Assembly (NCBI RefSeq): GCF_003597395.2
Contig: NC_133774.1
Span: 35,337,814 to 35,401,813, forward strand
Length of the DNA: 64,000 nucleotides
Reading direction: 5' to 3'
DNA from: Chelonoidis abingdonii
Lineage: Eukaryota; Chordata; Testudines; Testudinidae
Shown here: in pieces, positions 1 to 10,205 of the stretch
Numbering within the stretch: the stretch's first letter is position 1
How the letters are laid out: every line of letters starts with the position of its first letter
The notes under the pieces: model-generated
Told to the model about the DNA's origin: nothing
What the model saw: the letters and a program-made list of their open reading frames with translations, nothing else
Databases searched by the model: none
Made by a program: the position numbers and the translations under genes

Positions 1-129
1 GGTGCAAACATGATACGTTCCTGTAATAAAAGAAAGAACTGACTCCAGTGAAAGCCTGGCTCTGCCCCAAGCTCTGGTCCCCTCTCTCATTCTGAAAGCT
101 CACTCTCAGCTCCTGCCCTCCCCGTGCAG

Positions 130-960
130 CCTCAACCCAGCCTGCCCAAACATGTGTCGCTCAGATGACATTGCTCTGATGGACCCAGATGAAGATGCCA
201 TGAAAAAGAGGCCTATCAATGCCAGGCGTGAGGCCGCCAATGTAGAGTCAGCCAAAAGAACATGAAAGTCCTGACAGTCAAACAAGAGTCAACCATGGTG
301 GTATCCATGTGATTGATAGTAAAGAATATGGCATGATTAACAATGTTCTGTATCTAGGAAGCACACCCAATGCTGGTGGCCAACTCCAAAAGGTGGTGGA
401 AGCAAGAACTGGGAAGGCAAGTGGCACTTTTTTGAGACTGACAAATATCTGGAAAATATGAAGATTCACACAAGAACCAAGATAGTCTTGCAATAGCCTT
501 GTGGCCCACACATTGCTACATGCTTGTGAAACCTCGCAAATACTGGAAGCCTACAACATGAAACTTCATGCATTCCATCAGAGATGTTTGCAAAGAATTC
601 TTGGTGTCCCCTGGTGGGACAATGTAGCCAAGCCTGTTGTGTAACAAAGAACTGTTCAACAGACTGTAGAGACAATGATTGGAGAAAGAAGGTGGAATTG
701 GTTTGGACGCTTTTACGGATGTCAAAAACCAGTATTCCTAGACAAACCCTTGGCTAGAGTCCACCTGGAGATAAAAAGGAGGACATCAGAAGACACATGA
801 GAAAACCATTAAGAAAGATTTTTCTGCCATGGAGACAAATAATGGAGTGAGAAATGTGGCGTTAGACAGATGGAGGTGGAAACACTGGGTTGTCTCATGT
901 GTCACAAGGCTCAAGATAATCTTATAATAAACTAAAGACTTGCAGAGCTTGTGTGATCAC
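130..960 (+). mobile_element. LINE (RTE-like) reverse transcriptase C-terminal relic
   Basis: Degenerate 3' part of a non-LTR retrotransposon ORF2 read on the + strand. Near 150-200 the translation gives SDDIALMDPDEDAM, which resembles the RT active-site block (usually an aromatic residue, x, D, D) followed by the D-P-x-E-x-A-M segment typical of RTE-type LINEs. Near 350 the frame reads VLYLGS, matching the F-x-Y-L-G-S block. Near 560-640 it reads AFHQRCLQRILGVPWWD, the conserved post-RT motif of these endonuclease/reverse-transcriptase proteins. A further W-x-x-F-G-R block and a basic Arg-Arg segment follow at about 690-790. Stops and frameshifts separate the blocks and the aromatic of the catalytic box is lost, so it cannot be active. 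Clade assignment to RTE is from motif memory; other LINE clades share the tail. Confidence 0.7.
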
Positions 961-1010
961 ATTTGAACCCATGCACAATCAGCTATATCTCATTTTCGTG
1001 TCCTAGTGGG

Positions 1011-1327
1011 CAGGACCAGTGCTAGAATTTTTCACGCCCTAGGCGCACGGCCATTTCGCCGCCCCGCACGCTGCTCCCGCGGCTCCAATGGAGCTGCTGC
1101 AGCCGTGCCTGTGGGAGGTCCACCGGAGCCGTACGGGACCAGCGGACCGTCCGCAGGCATGCCTGCGGCAGCTCCACTGGAACCACGGACCAACGGACCC
1201 TCCGCAGGCACGACTGTGGCAGCTCCACTGGAGCCACCTGCTGGCCCCCCCCGACAAAATGCCACCCCCAAAAATCCTGGCACCCTAGGTGATTGCCTAG
1301 TTCACCTCAACGGACGCGCTGGCCCTG
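1011..1327. mobile_element. hAT-type MITE with perfect 8-bp TSD
   Basis: Short non-autonomous DNA transposon of 317 bp. Identical 8-bp direct repeats CTAGTGGG flank it at 1003-1010 and 1328-1335. The ends CAGGACCAGT and GCTGGCCCTG are imperfect inverted repeats (8 of 10). An 8-bp TSD with CAGG-type ends is characteristic of the hAT superfamily. The interior is GC-rich and holds about three related units with a 51-54 bp spacing (near 1098, 1152 and 1203), each with a Pro/Ala-coding 'GCAGCTCCACTGGA'-like core. Long open frames on both strands here are by-products of base composition and not genes. Confidence 0.8.
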
Positions 1328-1335
1328 CTAGTGGG

Positions 1336-2035
1336 TGTAGCTTGGCCTGGGGGCAGAGGTTGGGAGGGCACCTCCCCTTTTTCATTTATCCTGATTTGAG
1401 CCCTGCTTTCTTGGATGCAATTTTGTTTCCTGTTCCATTTCCCAGTGCCCCTCCCTCCTGTGGGGCTGGGCCCAGACCCCTGTGCTCCTTGCATCATAGG
1501 CTTGGCCACCATAGACATGTCCCCAGCCATAGGGCCCCTGGGGAGCTCCCCTAAGACCTCTCTCTGGTTCTTGATTGGCTTCTCCAGCATCCCTTTATGC
1601 AAACGAGCCCCCTGCCCATGTGACCTGAGGCTAACGAGGGTCCAGGCAGCCCCGAAGAGAGAGGGGAGCTGGGCATGTCCCTGGGGTGACAGTTAAACTG
1701 ACACAACCGACCCCCTGGGGACAGGAAAGGGTTCAGGCTTGGGGGATTGGAGAGGGACCCTCCCCTCTCCAATTAGGAAGGGATGAGCTCAGGGTCTGGG
1801 GGTTCAGGAAGGGCTGGTAGTTTGGTATCAGGGAAGCTTCCTCCTGGGCTGGACAAGGAGTCTCACCTCAGGGAAATCAGGGGATTCCAGCGCTAGTGGC
1901 AGCAGGATGCTGCCCGTGGAGGGAAGTAGCGGAGACCTGTTCTGCAGTGGGCAGGAGGTGCTGGGAGGGGGGGGAGGTGTTGATCGGCAAGAGACACAGG
2001 CAGGTGGGAGTGGGAAAGGAGAGAGGGGAGCTTGG
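1336..2035. other. Unassigned GC-rich stretch before gap
   Basis: No recognisable gene or repeat family. The sequence is GC-rich with G-runs (for example near 1970) and ends at the first assembly gap. Open frames exist on both strands but show no motif, splice context or compositional sign of coding. Confidence 0.5.
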
Positions 2036-2752
2036 NNNNNNNNNNNNNNNNNNNNNNNNNNNNNNNNNNNNNNNNNNNNNNNNNNNNNNNNNNNNNNNNN
2101 NNNNNNNNNNNNNNNNNNNNNNNNNNNNNNNNNNNNNNNNNNNNNNNNNNNNNNNNNNNNNNNNNNNNNNNNNNNNNNNNNNNNNNNNNNNNNNNNNNNN
2201 NNNNNNNNNNNNNNNNNNNNNNNNNNNNNNNNNNNNNNNNNNNNNNNNNNNNNNNNNNNNNNNNNNNNNNNNNNNNNNNNNNNNNNNNNNNNNNNNNNNN
2301 NNNNNNNNNNNNNNNNNNNNNNNNNNNNNNNNNNNNNNNNNNNNNNNNNNNNNNNNNNNNNNNNNNNNNNNNNNNNNNNNNNNNNNNNNNNNNNNNNNNN
2401 NNNNNNNNNNNNNNNNNNNNNNNNNNNNNNNNNNNNNNNNNNNNNNNNNNNNNNNNNNNNNNNNNNNNNNNNNNNNNNNNNNNNNNNNNNNNNNNNNNNN
2501 NNNNNNNNNNNNNNNNNNNNNNNNNNNNNNNNNNNNNNNNNNNNNNNNNNNNNNNNNNNNNNNNNNNNNNNNNNNNNNNNNNNNNNNNNNNNNNNNNNNN
2601 NNNNNNNNNNNNNNNNNNNNNNNNNNNNNNNNNNNNNNNNNNNNNNNNNNNNNNNNNNNNNNNNNNNNNNNNNNNNNNNNNNNNNNNNNNNNNNNNNNNN
2701 NNNNNNNNNNNNNNNNNNNNNNNNNNNNNNNNNNNNNNNNNNNNNNNNNNNN
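2036..2752. other. Assembly gap (717 N)
   Basis: A run of 717 N. Frames drawn across it are artefacts. If the retroelement to its right is one element, the gap would be expected to hold its gag/protease end (inference). Confidence 0.99.
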
Positions 2753-5475
2753 ACGACCTCACACATCAATTAACACTTCCAGAGGGACAAGCCACGTCCC
2801 CCGTCTGATGGACAAGCAACTGGAAGTCCCAGCTTCAAGGACGTTTCCAGACCTGAGCAGAGCAGATGTAACCTTCCAGGACAGCCTTGGCCGGCGGCAA
2901 CGGAGCACCACCGCCTCTAGCTCTTCGGACGAATCCCGGGTTTGTTATAGGACAAGGCTTTTATACACGGGAAATTCTTTTGTGGACGGCCGGAAACAGG
3001 CAATGACAAGCGGTTTGTGGTTCAACTTACATTACAGGGGAAGCTCTTTGGCTTAGCCATGATCATCCCAGTGTCATGCTGCAGTGCAGACCAAAGACAG
3101 GTTTGAGGAAGTCATTTTCTACTGGTGATGGGATGGGGCAAGGAAAGTTGCCCGGTGTATGTCCAGTCTTGTGGTGTGCCAAGAGTCGAAAGCCTCAAGA
3201 TCTGGCAGGCCCTCTCAGCACTCCCCATAATTGAGAGGTCCCATTTCAGCGAGTAGACTTGTGGATATCTCTGGGTTTTCCGAGAGAAGCACACCAGGGG
3301 AACGGCAGTACGTACTGACTTTCGTGGACTTTGCTACCCGCATGGCACAGAGCAGGTGGCTCTGAAGGTACACCAGAGCTAAAGCAGATGTGCCAGCCCT
3401 AACCGAACTTTCACCAGAGGTCGTTGGCCCTCGAATCCTTACCGTTCAGGATCTAATTTCCTGGCAGCACAGTTGGAGACCTGTGGAAAATCATGGGCGA
3501 TGAATCATTGGTTTGACGCCCATACCACCATCACCAATGGCCTTTGGAAAGCGTTTATGGAACATTGGGGCCTGATCCGTTAATTCCAGTTAATGAATAC
3601 TGTCCAATGACTGGGCCTGTATTGCATTCAGTTGCTCTGCTTACAGGGCGTTGTTACCACCCCAGTTTGGTAGGGTTCTTCACCCTTTGACTGTGTATGG
3701 CATGAAGGTTAAGGAGGGATTAAGTTGGTGAAGCCACAATGGAGGGATTACCCTTCGCCAGGGACTAACATTCTGGTATTTTTGTGGAGCAACTAAAAAC
3801 ACGTTACGCCTTCTCTAGCTTGCTAGAGAAACACCTACAGGATAATCAGGAGAGAAGGCCTTGGTACGAGAATACCAGAGACCGTTCTTTCAAGAGAGAG
3901 AGACCAGGTTTGGTCTTAAAGGCGCAACAGGTCCTAAGATGGGGAAACATCTGGGAGGGGCATTTCACAGTCGAAGAGGGCCTGGGAAGCTGTTAACTAT
4001 CTTAGCATTTCGAATTCCTCACTAAAACCCAAGTTTCCATGTTATTCTCTCAAGCTTTTATTCAGAGACTTCAGGTTTGTCTTTTACAGTCCGGGAGCAG
4101 CGAGGACGCGGTGGCCTAGATGGCGTCTACATCTGATGCGAAAGGCGGCGGCGTCGGAAGAGATGACCTTCTCACCACCTGAGTTCGTGAGCGGGACACA
4201 ATCCAGGGAGCGGTGCAACTTCGCCACCTTGTTCTCAGCCACTCAGGACTGACTGAACGGCCATCCACTCAATCGACCATATGCTCACCCAATTAAAACC
4301 ACCCTCCAGGAGGGTCCCCCCACGCACAGGCTTGCTTACGCGGGAGATCAGACATGCATACAGCATGCGGTATAATCCGTCATCTACCAGGTGCATGGGC
4401 ATCTCGATTGTAGTCTAGGTACCCACCCAGTGGGGGAATACGTTTGTTGTGGCTACCAGTAAGCTAATGCGGTGACTCGTCAGCACACTTCAATGCCACG
4501 CACCGATGAGCTATTGAAAAGTTTTTTTGGGAGTCGTGCCCGATTATCTCTACCTGATTACCAAGGGTACTGGCAAGACACTGATGAACCTGCAAGGAGG
4601 TCAGCGTTCGTCACCCTGCGAGGAGTATATAGATTTATACTTCTTTCGGCTGCGAACTGCACCCGCCACCTTCAAGAGGACTGGTAGATGTTACTCGCAG
4701 GATGGGAGTTATGCGTGCACCTCATTGGATGTGGCCATTTTTTCTGACTCTGGGCCGCACACCTACGCACAACCTGGAAAGGTGGCTCTTGACCCGTATC
4801 GGAGCGCGGACTAAACTGTTAAGGCCAAAGTGTCAATAGGCAAACAGAGTGACTTACTGGGAATCGGATGGGATCGAGGACCTAACCCCCTACAGGCCAA
4901 GGTGAGGCATATCACACGGGCCTGTCCCAAAGTCAAAGAAAACAGGTCCATCTTTTCTTAGCCTTGGCGGAGTCATCTACAGCGATTTGTACACACTACA
5001 GCAAAATCGCATGCACACCTGACGATGACAAAAGCCCCAGCCAACTACAGTTAATGGACTGATGGTGTCAGGAAGCCTTTACCAAATTAGAGGACGCTCA
5101 CGTCTGACCCTTGTAGCTACGGGCCCCAGACTTTGACAACCATTCCTAGTAAACCACCGATGCTGCTGAGCGTCGTTAGGAGCAGTTTTTTTGCAGGAAG
5201 GACCCGGATCAACTTCCTCTGTCGTGTTCCTCAGCAAGAACTATCGGAGAGGGAAAGTCACTGTCAGTCAGTGAAAGGATGCTATGCGATTGTTAGCCCT
5301 GGAAAAGCCACGCCCATCGTTTGGGGACGGCGGTTCAGCTTACAAACTGACCATGCTAGCCTTAAATGGCTTCATACAGCAAAAGCACAACAAGAAACTT
5401 CTTCGGTGGGAAGTCTAGCTCTCAAGATTTCGATTTCGAAATTCGACACATTCAGGAGCTTCTACAGTAGCTGAA
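2753..5475 (+). mobile_element. Degenerate Ty3/gypsy-type retrotransposon, integrase upstream of RT-RNase H (Gmr1-like order)
   Basis: Inactive retroelement pol remnant on the + strand, broken by many stops and frameshifts. Blocks in order: an integrase zinc-finger-like area at about 3040-3190 (HDHP near 3058, a Cys pair near 3160); an integrase core from about 3220 to 3600 (LTFVDFATRMAQ near 3320-3355, then LTVQD); an integrase C-terminal-like segment at 3840-3980 with ENTRDRSFKRERPG; an RT at about 4340-4760 (MPRTDELL, then YRFIL, APATFKR); and an RNase H at about 5220-5440 (ELSERESH, LQTDHASLKWL). The RT catalytic box is damaged, reading SLDVAIFSDSG, so no function is possible. Integrase before RT is not the canonical Ty3/gypsy order. 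It matches the Gmr1-like lineage, or could come from two fragments lying side by side. No gag is visible; the left side is a sequence gap. Confidence 0.75.
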
Positions 5476-6560
5476 GCAACTCTCCCGTGAGAGTTTCAGA
5501 TACACTAGTTTAAAACTTTTCCTGACAATGTGAAGTCTTGTACTGTTGCATGTTTTATTTTATGTGCTGGTGTGGTATTCCTCTGTTTAGTTTAAAGTCT
5601 TTAGGTAGAAATCACTCCAGTGACAGTTTCTACTGTCGTGTGATTTGGTCCGGGCGTTTTATAAATGATACGGTAAGGTAGGTTAAGTTTCTTTACTGGA
5701 AAGGGTAACGACACCTAACAGCGGACCAATCAGAGAACTGATTGTTTAAAGTCGGGGCGGGGATTTGTATACTGGGTCTATTGTTGTTTTCTGTAAAGCT
5801 ATTGATGGAACAGTTTCTTCTATCTCTCTAATTTCTTCTAAATCTGTAAGTTACCCAGGAACCGCAAGTAACTTCAGCTATTGATGCTTTTGGGTGTATA
5901 TTACCTGTGTATGTTAATTGTTGTGCGGGTTTAATTGGCTTATTTTTCACTCAGCTGTTTCTTTAACTATAGTTTCTTTAGCAAGAGCTGTATTGAGTTC
6001 TTAATGCAAGATGATTGTTTTATTTTTCTTCTTTTTTTCTATAAGTTTTCTGTCTTAACCTTGTGAAAGTTCTTTTCCTAGGGACAAGGGAAGCCAGGTT
6101 GGGCCTTATTTTCCTATTGGTCAGGGACAGAGCGGACTACGGTCGGTTACAGTTTTTCTATTCTGAAGCAAGGGGGGGGCAGAGCCCAGCTGTGGGCTAT
6201 TTTGCATCTCTTGTCTGAGGAAGCAGAAAAGGCTGGTTTCTTGGGTCACAAGGTTTAGCCGCGAGGCAGCCTGATAAGGAGGGAAGGGGTATTTTCCCTG
6301 TTTTAGCATCCAAGGATCTGGGGATCGGGTGTCACCCAAGGGAGGGTTGGGACACCAGAGAGGAGAAAGGGCGGAGCAGGCCCTAGATTTTAATTCCTGA
6401 ATTGAGTGGGCAGTGAGAATATCCAGCTGGTTTAGTGAGCTTGGCGGAGCGTTTTCAGGTAGCCCCCAAACTTTGGAGCAGCAAAGTCCAGGGTTTGGGA
6501 CAGGACAGACTGGTACCGGCACTAAGTCCAGGCTCTGGAGCTGGACGGCCTAGTTACCAC
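5476..6560. other. Unassigned stretch, possible LTR of the upstream retroelement
   Basis: No coding motif. It starts directly after the RNase H remnant, where a 3' LTR would be expected in a Gmr1-like element. A promoter-like cluster lies at 5727-5775 (palindromic CCAAT box, GC box, then TTGTATAC). Beyond about 6060 the sequence becomes GC-richer and looks like a repeat, but I cannot place it in a family. No matching left LTR is visible in the window, so the LTR reading is inference. Confidence 0.3.
5727..5775 (+). promoter_or_regulatory. CCAAT / GC-box / TATA-like cluster
   Basis: A perfect inverted repeat CAATCAG-AGAA-CTGATTG (5727-5744) contains a CCAAT-type site. It is followed by a GC box GGGGCGGGG at 5754-5762 and TTGTATAC from about 5766. 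The order and spacing resemble a retroelement U3 promoter. Function is not shown. Confidence 0.3.
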
Positions 6561-6574
6561 AAGGGTTGTAGAGG

Positions 6575-7003
6575 TATATAAATCATGGTTAGTTGGGAAG
6601 TAGATAAGGAAAGTAATTTCTTTTCTCATAATACAAGACTAGGCGATCACCAAATGAATTAATGAGGCAGCAGGTTTAAACAAAATAAAAGGAAGTTGTT
6701 CTTCACACGCGCGTAGTCCAATTGTCTGGAATCCTTGCTAGGAGGTTGTGAGGCTAGACTATACAGGATTTAAAAGAGACTGGATAATTCATAGTAGTTA
6801 GTCATTATGACTAATTAGCCAGGTTGGGTTAAGGAAATTGGTTCCATAGCCTCTGTTTCGTCCGAGAATGGGGTGGTGGCAGGAGAGAGACTTCCTTGAC
6901 ATTACCCGTCTAGGTTCATCCCTTGGGACACCTGGCTTGGCAACTGTCGTCAATACTGGCTAGATGGACCTTTGTCTGCACCGGTTATGGCCAGTCTTTA
7001 TGT
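6575..7003 (+). mobile_element. CR1 LINE 3' fragment
   Basis: Plus-strand CR1 tail. Recognisable blocks include GTTGTTCTTCACAC near 6695, 'ttagccaggttgggtt' near 6815, 'agcctctgtt' near 6850 and 'ctagatggacctttgtctg' near 6960, ending in 'atggccagtctttatg' at about 7003. These match the CR1 subfamily whose antisense copies begin 'gaacataagaac' (compare 11855 and 48824). It directly abuts a truncated hAT element on its right. Confidence 0.8.
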
Positions 7004-8771
7004 AAGATTCGTATGGTCCTTCATGCTTGCAACGCATTCCAGAGGATGGTGTGTCACGATGACAAGAGTTTGCTCAATAAACTATCCAAGCAGCTGACAC
7101 ACAAACATGTTCACTTTTATATCTGAGCACTGCCACCTCAGCAGAAGCGTGATTTTTTGTTTTGTTTTCGAGTCTCTGTTAGCTTTCGCAATCAGTGTCG
7201 CGCTATTTTACGAATTTGAAAGCCATGTTCCACACCTCTTCCTCTCAGAGTTGTGAGGCACTTTTGATTTCCTTAACCTTGTTAAGTGCTCTAGCTATCT
7301 TTAGAAAGCTCCATTAGGTTACCATTGAAAATGATAACATTGCTGAGGTAATATTGTTGCAGAGGACTATATATTGATATGGCAAATAATGGTAAAACAG
7401 AGCAGGCAGACATAATATTCTCCCGCAAAAGTTCAGTCAAAAGTAAATTAACCTTTTTTTTTCTTAACGGCGTCATCAGCAGGAAGCATTTCTTGGAATG
7501 GTACGCGGTAGCCAAAGCATGAAGAGGCATACAAATGTTTAGCATATTTGGCATGTAAATACCTTGCAATGGCGGCTACAAAAGTGCCAGGCAAAAGCCT
7601 GTTCTCACTTTCAGGTGACATTGTAAATAAGAAGCAGGCAGCATTATCTCCTGTAAATGTAAACAAACTTATTTCTCTGCGCGATTGGCTGACTAAGACG
7701 TAGGACTGAGTGGTGTGACAGGGTCAGGCCAGAAGGCTACAGGAGAGAGTGTTAGAAGGTAGACATATTAGTCCCAGATTAAGTAGATCCCTTTTCCCTG
7801 GGTAAGGTAACAGAGGCAGTTCCAGAACAAGCAGGAACTTGCTGGAACCAATTAAGGCAGGCGGGCTAATTGGGACACCTGGAGCCAATTAAAAAGAAAC
7901 CACTAGACTCAGTTAGGACTGGTTGGCTAATCAGGGCACTTGAGTTTTAAAAGGTCCTCACTTCAGTTTATGGCATGCATGTGAGGAGCTGGGAGCGGGA
8001 AGGCTGGAGGACTGAGGAGTACAAGCATTATCACACAGCAGGAGAAAGATCCTGTGGTAAGGATAAAGGTGGTGTTGGGAGGAGGCCATGGGGAAGTAGC
8101 CCAGGGAGTTGTAGCTGTCATACAGCTATACCAGGAGGCACTCTAGACAGCTACAGTCCACAGGGCCCTGGGCTGGAACCCGGAGTAGAGGGCAGGCCTG
8201 GGTTCCCCCCAAACCTCTCAACTCCTGATCAGACACAGGAAGAGCTGACCTGGACTGTGGGTTCCACCAAAGGGGAAGGTCTCTGGGCTGTTCCCCGACC
8301 CACATGGTGAATCTCTGAGGCGAGAAAAATCCGCCAATAAGCGCAGGACCCACCAAGGTAGAGGAAGAACTTTGTCACAGTGGACTTTTAGGCTCTATAA
8401 TTTTACATTGTTTTGTTTTTGAGTGCTGTTATGTAACAAAAAAAAAAAATCTACATTTGTAAGTTGCACTTTCACGATAAAGAGGTTGCATTATGGCACT
8501 TGTCTGAGGTGAATTGAAAAATAGTATTTCTTTTGTTTATCATTTTTACAGTGCAAATAGTTGTAATAAAAATAATATAAAGTGAGCACTGTACATTTTG
8601 TATTCTGTGTTGCAATTGAAATCTATATATTTAAAAAGGCAGAAAACCATCCAGAAATAGTTAGTATATTTCAATTGGTATTCTGTTGTTTAAGAGTGTG
8701 ATTAAAATGGTGATTAGTCGCGATTCATTTTGAGTTATCACGTTAGTTAACTGCAATTAATCGACAGCCCT
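7004..8771 (+). mobile_element. Inverted-repeat hAT element, left end truncated, interrupted by a solo LTR
   Basis: Member of a hAT family whose ends read AGGGCTGTCA / TGACAGCCCT with internal 'attaatcgcgattaatc' palindromes. The right end is present (ACAGCCCT at 8771); the left end is lost at the CR1 junction. The right part, 7577-7707, translates on + without stops and carries LFSLSGDIVNKK and VNVNKLISLRDWL, the C-terminal hAT dimerisation region of the transposase. Sequence at 7005-7072 is a diverged reverse complement of 7472-7540, so the element is a mirror image with C-terminal coding in both arms. It is split at 7713 by a complete LTR (7714-8379) and resumes at 8384. It lacks the N-terminal and catalytic parts and cannot be autonomous. 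A second partial copy lies at 14567 and a third at 34022. Confidence 0.75.
7714..8379 (+). mobile_element. Solo LTR (endogenous retrovirus type), complete
   Basis: A 666-bp insertion that begins TGTGACAGGG and ends CTTTGTCACA, so it has TG...CA ends, and is flanked by a 4-bp TSD GTGG at 7710-7713 and 8380-8383. The flanking hAT sequence reads continuously across the insertion once it is removed. No internal gag, pol or env sequence is present, so it is a solo LTR left by LTR-LTR recombination. A 4-bp TSD suits gammaretrovirus-like (class I) elements. 'ttttaaaagg' near 7945 may be the TATA region. The orientation is inferred from this and is less certain than the boundaries. Open frames inside are not genes. 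Confidence 0.85.
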
Positions 8772-10083
8772 AATTTATATACAAATCCCAAACAGACAGA
8801 ATACATACTTTAACCAAAAGATTTAGGGAACAGATAATGCGGTAACATTAATATACAAGAACTTGGCTAGTTAAAGCACATTGTCTATATAGGAGGAAAC
8901 AGACCAACCCAAGAACATTAATCTGTAGAGTACGAGGAAAGCACAAATGAAATAAAATCTAACATTTAAAAAGTTGACCCAAAATTTAACTGCAAATGAC
9001 AACCCCTTTGAATGTGAAACCTGACTTGATTTCCCCAACTTCTTAAAAGAGTTAACTGGTTCTAAGTTTTTCTATCTTATTTCTATTTTGTAACTTTTAA
9101 ATGCCATGCCTAACCCCTCCAAATGCAGTTTCCCAATTTTCTCTAAATTCACCAGCCTGACCCCCACAATGGCTATTTTTGTCCTCTTAGGTCAAACCCT
9201 TTAGATTTTCATCTACCAATCATGTGCAAGGAGGAAGTATCCACCAGTACCCCTAGACTGTTTCCACACAAATTGATATTCTGATTTCAGGTCCTACAGA
9301 GTCTGGGGGAGAGGGCTCATTTTCAGAGGCACTGAATGGACTTGTTTTCAACAGACTTCAGCTGAAGCTGCTGATTCTCAGAACTTGTGGAAAGAGTCAG
9401 GCTACAAGAATCAAATTCACCACTGACATAACAGCTGCAGTTATAAGTCCATGTTCCCACAGGCTCCTAGCTTTCGAAAGCAAAAAAAACAAACCAAACC
9501 CCACACAATTAGAGATGAAACTTCCGCTGGTATTCTCTTCCAAAGGAGATTTTATTTGTGAAAATGTTGGGCAAAATCTCTGTTTGAAGTAGGCAATTAT
9601 TTCAATTTTAAGGAATTCTAGACACTATAGCCAATCTGTCTTTTAAAAAGGCACAGATCTATTTCAAAGTTCGAGAAAGAAACAAACAGTCATCAGTAAG
9701 TAGTGCATTTACTAGCTATGAAAAAATGTTTGACTTAGTCTTATAGCCACTGAAAAACTGTGCCCTGAGTAAACACACTACAAATTTAAGTTGACTTCAG
9801 CTGCACACTATCAGACAGGTGAAATACATTCACTGATAGCAGGTGCACGCATTTGTAGCCTCTCATCCTGAGAAAACCTTTCTACTCCATTGGTCCTCCA
9901 ATCTTAATTATCTCCTTGAAAGACTTCACTGGGTATGTGTTCATCAGATTATATTTTATTTAATTTTTTATGAGGCATTAGGTTTTATGACCTAAAAGAC
10001 AGAGCCTTACAGAGTCTAGGAAATGTGAACTGATGAAACTGCACCCAAAGCCTGCTGAGTTTACAGAGGTAATGGTACCATAC
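8772..10083. other. Unassigned AT-rich stretch
   Basis: No coding signature or clear repeat family. AT-rich single-copy-like sequence. Confidence 0.5.
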
Positions 10084-10205
10084 TTTTTTCATTAGGGTAT
10101 TGCCTGGGCCACAATCAAGGATCAGGGCTCCACTGTGGTTTGCAGTCGCATAGCTAAAGAGTACAGCCTCTGCCCCAAAGCGTTCACAATCTAATCCAGT
10201 GATAC
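10084..10205 (-). repeat. Ancient amniote interspersed repeat
   Basis: Contains 'aaggatcagggctccactgt' and 'cctctgccccaaagcgttca' followed by 'caatcta'. Reverse-complemented, this gives the 'attgtaa..ctttggggcagg' block also present at 59565 (+) and in diverged form at 16478 (-) and 26765 (+). Four related copies in one window support a dispersed repeat. I cannot name its family with certainty (SINE or LINE tail). Confidence 0.55.

Noticed and set aside
1006..1554. 182-residue Pro/Ala-rich frame
   Set aside because: It starts inside a TSD-bounded hAT MITE and runs out of it; low-complexity composition and similar open frames on the other strand.
1896..3056. Open frames of 250-390 residues across the first gap
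   Set aside because: Almost all of each frame is N; they are artefacts of the 717-bp gap.
7975..8310. 111-residue frame as an env or accessory gene
   Set aside because: It lies fully inside a solo LTR; no signal peptide or domain.
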